DNA from: Chthonomonas sp.
GTDB taxonomy: Bacteria > Armatimonadota > Fimbriimonadia > Fimbriimonadales > Fimbriimonadaceae
Reading direction: 5' to 3'
Length of the DNA stretch: 64,000 bases
Assembly: GCA_016788425.1 (NCBI GenBank)
Contig: JAEURQ010000002.1
Coordinates: 124,001 to 188,000 of the forward strand
Shown: in pieces, positions 8,752 to 14,112 of the stretch
Position numbering within the stretch: the stretch's first letter is position 1
How the letters are laid out: every line of letters begins with the position of its first letter
Notes under the pieces: generated by a model
Databases searched by the model: none
What the model was told of the DNA's origin: nothing
The model's input: only the letters and a program-made list of their open reading frames with translations
Program-made: the position numbers and the translations under genes

Positions 8752-9651
8752 GCCGTGATCTAGAGCGGCGTAGCGCCAACCGCGGACGCTCACGGCGCAA
8801 TCCAGCCCGTGACACGCCCACAAAAAGCGTTCGAGGATCAACGCGCCGATGTGTAGAGTTCGCTCGCGTCCGGGCTCAATTCCAGGAACCTGGGCGCGCT
8901 CGGCGTCCGTCATCGGCCCGAGCCAACCCGCCGCCTTGCTCACCTCTTCGTAGTCAAGAATCTGCCCATGCACGCGGTCCGGTTGCCAACTCGTGAGCTT
9001 TTCGCGAATGCTGACGAGATTGGTGCCGGTCGCCCCGAGCGTCACCACCGTGCCGCAGGTGTGCGGCCGATATTCCATGCCGATTTCGCGATCGATCGTC
9101 GCGCTCATCGCCATCATCGTGGGGCCGTCCGCCACGCCGCCGGGCGCGAATTCGTCGCGAATTCCAAGCGCCCCCACGGCAACCGACTTGCGCAACTCGA
9201 CCTGCCCGCGAACCCGATCAATGGTGCAAATCTCGGTGCTATGGCCACCCGGATCAATGATCGTCACTCGCTCAGCGCTCGCGAAAAGCGGGTCATCCAC
9301 CACGGCGAACAAGCCCAATTGAGCCTCGGCTTGGGCGGACACCACTTGCACCGGCGTGCCTTGCGCGGCGCAGCGAGCCAGAAACTCGGGTGTGTTGGTC
9401 GCGATTCGCGCGGCCATCGTCGCTCCGGCGATGCAAGGCGCGTCGGTGGCTCGGGCGACGGCGAAGAACTCGGCCAGAGCGGCGAGTGTGCGCCCCATGG
9501 CGGCTTCGCTCAGCAATCCGGTGACCTTGGTTTGGTCGCCGAGGGCCGTCACCTGAGTGCGCTCATCCAGCGTTCGCCACGCGCCATCACGGTGTTCCGC
9601 GATGACCAAAAGCACCGAGTTCGAGCCGACATCAATCACCGCCTTGCGCAT
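8719..9651 (-). CDS. ppx: Ppx/GppA family exopolyphosphatase
   Basis: 310 residues with the sugar-kinase/actin-like fold of Ppx/GppA phosphatases, which release terminal phosphate from polyphosphate or hydrolyse pppGpp. Phosphate 1 motif IDVGSNSVLLVIAE (residues 6-19), ATMAARIATNTPEFL in place of the usual ATxAxRxAxN block, and the phosphate 2 motif IIDPGGHSTEI (131-141; usual IDIGGGSTE) are visible. It has only the two N-terminal actin-like domains, like short Ppx proteins, and lacks the C-terminal HD domain of E. coli Ppx. Its 3' end overlaps the convergent secreted-protein gene by 33 nt. TAAACT (9661-9666) lies 9 nt before the ATG. Confidence 0.85.
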   Translation of the reverse strand: MRKAVIDVGSNSVLLVIAEHRDGAWRTLDERTQVTALGDQTKVTGLLSEAAMGRTLAALAEFFAVARATDAPCIAGATMAARIATNTPEFLARCAAQGTPVQVVSAQAEAQLGLFAVVDDPLFASAERVTIIDPGGHSTEICTIDRVRGQVELRKSVAVGALGIRDEFAPGGVADGPTMMAMSATIDREIGMEYRPHTCGTVVTLGATGTNLVSIREKLTSWQPDRVHGQILDYEEVSKAAGWLGPMTDAERAQVPGIEPGRERTLHIGALILERFLWACHGLDCAVSVRGWRYAALDHGLVLADELQRS

Positions 9652-9660
9652 GCGGGATCA

Positions 9661-9666
9661 AGTTTA
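9661..9666 (-). promoter_or_regulatory. putative -10 box of ppx
   Basis: TAAACT on the minus strand, 9 nt before the ATG at 9651, with no Shine-Dalgarno between; the mRNA would be leaderless or nearly so. Confidence 0.4.
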
Positions 9667-9676
9667 CACGCCCCTA

Positions 9677-9704
9677 TTGTTTGGCGAGTCTGGTCGGGTA
9701 CACT
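9677..9704 (+). promoter_or_regulatory. putative promoter of rpsA
   Basis: TTGTTT (9677-9682), 16-nt spacer, TACACT (9699-9704); leader of about 20 nt to the ATG at 9732. Confidence 0.5.
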
Positions 9705-9731
9705 TTCGCCCGTTCTACGGAATTTCCACTC

Positions 9732-11192
9732 ATGACCATTCAAGACGACATGACCACGACCCCTGAGGAAGCAACTTCAGAAGCGGTCGCACCGACCAGT
9801 GAAGCGCCGGTAACGGCTCCGACCCCGGCACCTGCCGCGCCTGCTGCACCCGCAGCTTCAGCTCAATCCGACGAAGACATGTTCCTCGCCGCGATGGCCG
9901 AGCTTGATACCGAAGGCTCGGTAGACGCAAATCGCCGCCTCAACAAGAACGACCGCATCGAAGCGACGGTCATCCTTGTCGAACCGAACCGCGTGTTCGT
10001 GGACCTTGGCCGCAAGTCGGAAGCGGTGATCCCGCTCAACGAACTTTCTGAGACGAGTCTCACGACCGCCGAAGGCGTGGTCAATGTGGGCGATAAGATC
10101 ATGGTCGTCGTCATCAACCCCTCGGGCAGCGATGGCAACCCGGTCGTCTCGAAGAAGAAGGCCGATTTCGAAGCCACTTGGTACAAGGTCATTGACCAGT
10201 TTGAAAAGGGCGAAACCATGCAAGCGACCATCGTCGAGCGTGTGAAGGGCGGCCTCGTGGCCGACATTGGCGTGCGCGGCTTTGTCCCGGCGACGCACGT
10301 TGGCAACGGCAAGCTCCGCAACATTGACAAGTTTGTTGGCGAAACCATGGAACTCAAGATCATTGAGCTGGATCGCGAACGCAAGAAGGTGGTCCTTTCC
10401 AACCGACAAGCCGAAGACGAAAAGCGCGGCGAAGTCAAGGATCGAATTTTCAACGAAGTCACGGCCGGTGCCGTTCTCGAAGGTACGGTTCGCCGCCTCT
10501 CGGATTACGGTGCGTTTGTGGACCTCGGCGGCATTGATGGCCTGCTCCACATCTCAGAAATGAGCTGGATGCGCATTAACCACCCGCGCGAAGTGCTGAA
10601 GGAAGGCCAAGAAATCAAGGTCATGGTCCTTCGCTTGGACGAGACCACGGGCAAGATCAGCCTCGGTCTCCGTCAAGTGCTCCCGGATCCCTGGAAGCTC
10701 ATTCGCGAAAACTACAAGATTGGCGACAAGATCACCTCGAAGGTGGGTCGCTTGGTGCAGAGCGGTGCATTCATTCGATTGCCCGAAGGTGCCGAAGCAT
10801 TCCTGCCGGTCAGCGAAATCTCGACTCGCCGCATCAACAAGCCGAGCGACGTGCTGGAACTCGATCAAGAAATCGAGATGGCCGTCATCGACTTGAAGCC
10901 GGATGAGCGCCGCATGGTGCTTTCTCTGCGACAAGCGGGCAACGCCATTGAGCCGCCGGAAGATTATGTGGCCGACACCAACTACGAGTCGGATCGTCCG
11001 CGAACCGGTTCGGGCACGGGTCCGCGCCGCAAGCCGGGTCAAGGCGGAGGTCGCGGTCGCCGCGACGACGGAGCGGGCGATATGCCGGGTTCGAGCAGCC
11101 GCCAACCGAGCGGTGGCGCGACCATCGGCGAGCGCCTGGGCATGCTCAAGGGCTTGCTCAGCAAGACCACCGAAGAGTCGGAAGGCGAATAA
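9732..11192 (+). CDS. rpsA: 30S ribosomal protein S1 (four S1 domains)
   Basis: 486 residues from ATG 9732; a frame-extending TTG at 9681 overlaps the promoter and is not used. Four S1/OB RNA-binding repeats are visible at about residues 70-146 (RIEATVILVEPNRVFVDLG), 158-226 (MQATIVERVKGGLVADIGVRGFVP), 243-311 (LEGTVRRLSDYGAFVDLGGIDGLLHISEMS) and 328-401 (SKVGRLVQSGAFIRLPEGAEAFLPVSEIS). The third has the strongest mRNA-binding consensus. S1 delivers mRNA to the 30S subunit. Four domains instead of six is usual outside Proteobacteria. The N-terminal 50 residues are low-complexity (Ala/Pro/Thr/Glu), and the C-terminal ~75 residues form an Arg/Gly-rich tail ending in GERLGMLKGLLSKTTEE, which may bind RNA. 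A strong terminator follows. Confidence 0.9.
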   Translation: MTIQDDMTTTPEEATSEAVAPTSEAPVTAPTPAPAAPAAPAASAQSDEDMFLAAMAELDTEGSVDANRRLNKNDRIEATVILVEPNRVFVDLGRKSEAVIPLNELSETSLTTAEGVVNVGDKIMVVVINPSGSDGNPVVSKKKADFEATWYKVIDQFEKGETMQATIVERVKGGLVADIGVRGFVPATHVGNGKLRNIDKFVGETMELKIIELDRERKKVVLSNRQAEDEKRGEVKDRIFNEVTAGAVLEGTVRRLSDYGAFVDLGGIDGLLHISEMSWMRINHPREVLKEGQEIKVMVLRLDETTGKISLGLRQVLPDPWKLIRENYKIGDKITSKVGRLVQSGAFIRLPEGAEAFLPVSEISTRRINKPSDVLELDQEIEMAVIDLKPDERRMVLSLRQAGNAIEPPEDYVADTNYESDRPRTGSGTGPRRKPGQGGGRGRRDDGAGDMPGSSSRQPSGGATIGERLGMLKGLLSKTTEESEGE

Positions 11193-11214
11193 CCTTTCCT
11201 CAATCGGCGAACAC

Positions 11215-11250
11215 GATGCTGACAGATGAAAATCTGTCAGCATCTTTTGT
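11215..11250 (+). terminator. rho-independent terminator between rpsA and coaE
   Basis: Perfect 13-bp stem (11215-11227 with 11232-11244), GAAA tetraloop, followed by TTTT. The next gene starts only 8 nt after the T-run. Confidence 0.85.
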
Positions 11251-11256
11251 ATCTCT

Positions 11257-11802
11257 ATGATCGCGATTACTGGCGGCGCGGCCTCGGGCAAGTCAACCAT
11301 CCTGCATGCGTTGGCCGATCGCGGCTGGGCCACGATTAGTGCCGACCAGGTGGTGGCCGACCTGTGGCTGGACGAGACCTTTTTGGTGGGCGTCGCGGAA
11401 GTCTTTGATACCGCGCGGCCGACCCGCGAATTGGTCCGAGCCGCGATTCTGCGGGAGCCCGCTAAGCGACGCGCCCTCAACGAGCTCTCGCACCGGCACG
11501 TTATTCATACAATTTTCACGAGCGGTTCCGACGTCGCCGAAGTCCCGCTGCTCATCGAGGCCGGGCTCTTTCACCGATTTAATGAGGTGTGGGTGTGCTC
11601 GTGCGACCGGGAGACTCAGCTTAAGCGCCTACAAGGTCGTGGGTTCTCCCTTGAGGATGCAGGCGCCCTGCTTGCCACCCAGGTGGCAGATTCGGTGCGG
11701 TGTTCATTTGCCGATGAAATTTTTAGAACTAACGGCGAGAGATCGAACGTCCTAAGTCAGATAGACCTAGCCCTACGGCGAAGTCGAACTCAGGACCGGT
11801 AG
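11257..11802 (+). CDS. coaE: dephospho-CoA kinase
   Basis: 181 residues; CoaE phosphorylates the 3'-OH of dephospho-CoA in the last step of coenzyme A synthesis. The P-loop GGAASGKST (residues 6-14), ISADQVVADL (Asp in place of the usual DaD substrate motif), and VPLLIEAGLFHRFNEVWVCSCDRETQLKRL (the VPLLFE..l...vd.v..v block, then the lid region with GRGFSLEDA) identify the family. It is slightly shorter than the usual ~200 residues. The start codon lies 8 nt after the rpsA terminator and no ribosome site is visible, so how it is transcribed and initiated is unclear: read-through or a leaderless start. The C-terminus runs to the promoter of the next locus. Confidence 0.85.
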   Translation: MIAITGGAASGKSTILHALADRGWATISADQVVADLWLDETFLVGVAEVFDTARPTRELVRAAILREPAKRRALNELSHRHVIHTIFTSGSDVAEVPLLIEAGLFHRFNEVWVCSCDRETQLKRLQGRGFSLEDAGALLATQVADSVRCSFADEIFRTNGERSNVLSQIDLALRRSRTQDR

Positions 11803-11805
11803 GGG

Positions 11806-11814
11806 TGCTATACT
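11806..11814 (+). promoter_or_regulatory. putative extended -10 promoter of the envelope locus
   Basis: TG-C-TATACT (TATACT at 11809-11814) just after the coaE stop. It would give a leader of about 150 nt before the start at 11973. Confidence 0.5.
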
Positions 11815-11820
11815 CCCCCG

Positions 11821-11972
11821 GTATGTTTCTTGGGCAAGTTGTCCCCAGCAGGGTCAGCAACAAGCTGTAAGAATCGACTAACATGGGGCTTGCGTGTAGA
11901 TCCCCCAGTTCAACCTCGGTTGGATCACGCACAGGAAGAGTTGAGGATGAGTAAACAGGAGGACGCAGGCCG
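11821..11972 (+). promoter_or_regulatory. structured 5' leader with alternative pairings
   Basis: About 150 nt between the TATACT box and the ATG at 11973. TGGGG (11884-11888) can pair either with CCCCA at 11843-11847 or with CCCCA at 11903-11907. GCGT (11892-11895) plus GATCC (11899-11903) pair with GGATC plus ACGC (11922-11930), enclosing a small CAAC-CTCG-GTTG hairpin (11911-11922). Mutually exclusive stems of this kind are typical of riboswitches and attenuators. I recognise no known riboswitch class: CACGCACAGG resembles part of the c-di-GMP-I consensus but the rest does not follow. Regulatory role is an inference. Confidence 0.4.
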
Positions 11973-11976
11973 ATGA
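11947..11976 (+). CDS. possible 9-residue leader peptide overlapping the next start
   Basis: ATG 11947 opens MSKQEDAGR and stops at TGA 11974-11976, which overlaps the ATG of the 689-residue gene as ATGA. Purine-rich AGGAAGAG lies upstream. The AGGAGG used by the main gene sits inside this small frame, so translation of the peptide could affect initiation downstream. It may equally be chance. Confidence 0.3.
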   Translation: MSKQEDAGR

Positions 11977-14042
11977 GGCAGTTCGTCAAGACAACCAAGT
12001 TCAAGGCTATCAGCTATCTGCTGGTCTTTGCGCTAGTTCTGCCGTTCTACTCCTTTCTTCTAGCAAGGAAGGCAGTGGCGCAGGCGGACGGCCGAGAGCA
12101 GTGGGCAGTGATGCCATTCTATATTGCCAAGCCCATCAAGGATATCGAGATGAGCAAGGCTGGTTCCAATGCACTGAACGATGAGCTCGCCAAGTTGGTG
12201 AAGTTTGCCGAAATGGTGCCCGCCGATACGGTGGATCGCGAAATCGAGAATCTCGGTTTTGCGTCGCCCGTAACGCGAGAGGATCAGTTGATGCGAGTCG
12301 GTCAGAGCCTGGGCGTGGCGAGCGTGGTGACCGGGGAACTGGTGAACCAACAGATTCGCAAGCTAGGCGACGGCCAAAAGGTGGCTGACGTGAAGGTGCG
12401 AGTTGTGGTTCGCGACGTTGCTTCGGGCATGCCCATCAATGGCGCGGCCGTTCTCGGCACGTCTTCGGTGCGGCCCGCAGATACCAGCGACCAAACGCTC
12501 TACGAAGATGCTTTGAAGAGCGCGGCCAACCTGGCCGCGAACAACGTTGCCTCGAACGTTTTGCCGAAGGGCACCGTACTGAACACGACCGATAAGAATG
12601 CCTTGGTCAACATGGGCATCCGATCGGGCTTTAAGGAAGGCCAAAAGGTCATCGTGATTCGTGGCCGCCAACAGGTGGGCATGGCCGAAGTGACCCTGGT
12701 CGAACCCGACACTTCCTACGTTCGCTTGACGAAGTCGACGCGCGGCATTCAGCCCGGCGACCGCATCCAAGCTGTCTTCGACGCTCCGCAAATCGATCCG
12801 GAATTCAAGGCCGGCGGTGGCGTGGGTGTCATCAAGCCTCGCGGTAAGGCGAATACCTCGGGCATCGTCTCGCTCGCCATCATCCTTGGTCTGGTCTTCG
12901 TGCTTGGCTCAAAGAGCAGTGGCAACGCGGCTGTCACCAAGGTTACGGCTCAAGCGTTTGTTGATCCCGACGATCGCTTCGGCGTTCTCGTCAAGTGGCG
13001 CCCGGACAGCTTCGTCAAGGGCAGCAGCCAACGCATTCTGTGGCAAATCTGGCGATCCGACCAGCCTTCGGCTCCGGTCATCGTGGCCAGCGATGCTTCG
13101 CTTGGCGACGTTCCCGAAGTGAAGGACTACGGCATTTCGCCGGCGGGCACGTATTACACGAAGGCCACGACGGGTGACCCCACTTGTCCGACGCCGACGA
13201 CCGGCGGTACGTCCACGACGGCTCCGCACCAATCGGGTGTGCCTTATGTGTACTCGGTCGAACTGTTCTACCGAATCGCAGCTCTGGACAACCCCTACTC
13301 GACCGGAAACTCGGGTACGGCGGGTGGAACGGGCGGCCTTAGCGGTGGCACCACCTCGGGTACGACCAGCGGCACCACGTCCGGTACCACGTCGGGCACG
13401 ACCACTGGTGGTCTGACCGGTGGTCTCGGCGCTCGCGCTGGCTTCTCCGATGCTCGACGCTCGCTGAGCTCGGGCGGTGGCTTCGAAGCTCCGCGTGACC
13501 TGTACTCGTACTACCAAGTACTGACGACGGGAACGACCACGGGTACGACGACTGGCACGACCACGGGTACGACGACCGGCACCACGACCGGTACGACCAC
13601 CGGCGGTACGACCGGTGGCGATAGCGACTGCTACTTCGTGAGCAGCCGCACGGCCTCCAAGAGCACGGCAACCCCGTACGCTCGACCGTTGGCTCAATCG
13701 CCGATCAACAACATCACGGTCACCACGCCGCAGGTGTTCCGCTTCCAAGTGCAGCGCCCCACGGGTGCCTCGGCCATCCTCGAATACGTGATTCAGTTCT
13801 CCGCAGACCTGAGCTTCACGGGCACCGTGCGATCGTCGAAGTCCTTCGTGGATAACTCTTCCAGCGCTAACATTGCGACTCCGGAAGCAATCGCTGACGT
13901 TCTGACCGTCTTCCCCGGCGTGTCGGAAGTCTGGTGGAGAGTGGGCGTACGAAACGTGGCGGACAAGCCCGGCCCCGTTGGTGGTTTTATCTTTAGCCAA
14001 CCGCAAAGATTCAAAAGACCAACGAATCCTCCCAATCCGTAG
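11973..14042 (+). CDS. CsgG/FlgT-like envelope protein with Gly-Thr repeats
   Basis: 689 residues, start ATG 11973 with AGGAGG upstream. Residues 1-37 form a long signal sequence ending in AVAQA. Residues ~42-170 have the CsgG/TolB N-terminal pattern: WAVMPFYI, NALNDELAKLVKFAEMV, VGQSLGVASVVTGELV. Residues ~195-275 resemble the FlgT C-terminal domain: GTVLNTTDKNALVNMGIRSG, KEGQKVIVIRG. A transmembrane-like segment (GIVSLAIILGLVFVLG) sits near 297-312. Then comes a beta-rich region split by two low-complexity arrays of 4-residue units, Gly-Thr-Thr-Ser (~458-480) and Gly-Thr-Thr-Thr (~517-549), and a C-terminal fibronectin-like part. CsgG-type proteins form outer-membrane export channels or flagellar collars; whether this one does is unknown. 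It begins a run of four envelope genes. Confidence 0.6.
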   Translation: MRQFVKTTKFKAISYLLVFALVLPFYSFLLARKAVAQADGREQWAVMPFYIAKPIKDIEMSKAGSNALNDELAKLVKFAEMVPADTVDREIENLGFASPVTREDQLMRVGQSLGVASVVTGELVNQQIRKLGDGQKVADVKVRVVVRDVASGMPINGAAVLGTSSVRPADTSDQTLYEDALKSAANLAANNVASNVLPKGTVLNTTDKNALVNMGIRSGFKEGQKVIVIRGRQQVGMAEVTLVEPDTSYVRLTKSTRGIQPGDRIQAVFDAPQIDPEFKAGGGVGVIKPRGKANTSGIVSLAIILGLVFVLGSKSSGNAAVTKVTAQAFVDPDDRFGVLVKWRPDSFVKGSSQRILWQIWRSDQPSAPVIVASDASLGDVPEVKDYGISPAGTYYTKATTGDPTCPTPTTGGTSTTAPHQSGVPYVYSVELFYRIAALDNPYSTGNSGTAGGTGGLSGGTTSGTTSGTTSGTTSGTTTGGLTGGLGARAGFSDARRSLSSGGGFEAPRDLYSYYQVLTTGTTTGTTTGTTTGTTTGTTTGTTTGGTTGGDSDCYFVSSRTASKSTATPYARPLAQSPINNITVTTPQVFRFQVQRPTGASAILEYVIQFSADLSFTGTVRSSKSFVDNSSSANIATPEAIADVLTVFPGVSEVWWRVGVRNVADKPGPVGGFIFSQPQRFKRPTNPPNP
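13345..13412 (+). repeat. 12-bp in-frame tandem repeats (Gly-Thr-Thr-Ser units)
   Basis: About five degenerate units of form GGYACSACSWSS. Wobble bases differ, which argues for selection on the peptide or age rather than fresh slippage. Copy changes would keep the frame. Confidence 0.8.
13523..13618 (+). repeat. 12-bp in-frame tandem repeats (Gly-Thr-Thr-Thr units)
   Basis: About seven degenerate units encoding Gly-Thr-Thr-Thr, in the same gene as the first array and separated from it by a ~35-residue non-repetitive segment. Confidence 0.8.
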
Positions 14043-14070
14043 GACGTCTGAACCTACGACTGCCAAAACC

Positions 14071-14099
14071 GTGCCCTTCTGTTAACCGCAGAAGGGCAC
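14071..14099 (+). terminator. intercistronic hairpin without T-run
   Basis: Perfect 11-bp stem, GTGCCCTTCTG (14071-14081) with 14089-14099 and a 7-nt loop. No T-run follows, so it is more likely an mRNA stability or processing element, or a weak attenuator, between the first two genes of the envelope locus. Confidence 0.5.
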
Positions 14100-14112
14100 A
14101 ACTGAGCAAACA

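Noticed and set aside
11919-11930. GGTTGGATCAC resembling the 16S rRNA 3' end
   Set aside because: Only about 11 bases match and the anti-Shine-Dalgarno CCTCC does not follow; it is part of a local stem.
11925-11972. Cyclic-di-GMP-I riboswitch-like segments CACGCACAGG and GGACGCAGGCC
   Set aside because: The two short matches are in the expected order but the tetraloop arm, GCAAAGCC and the whole second half of the aptamer are missing; coding sequence begins at once.
13345-13618. CRISPR-like repeats
   Set aside because: Units are 12 bp, degenerate, contiguous and in frame with coding sequence; no spacers.
12909-14066. 385-codon frame antisense to the CsgG-like gene
   Set aside because: Arg/Ala/Gly-rich composition typical of a shadow frame; the repeat array gives artificial low complexity.
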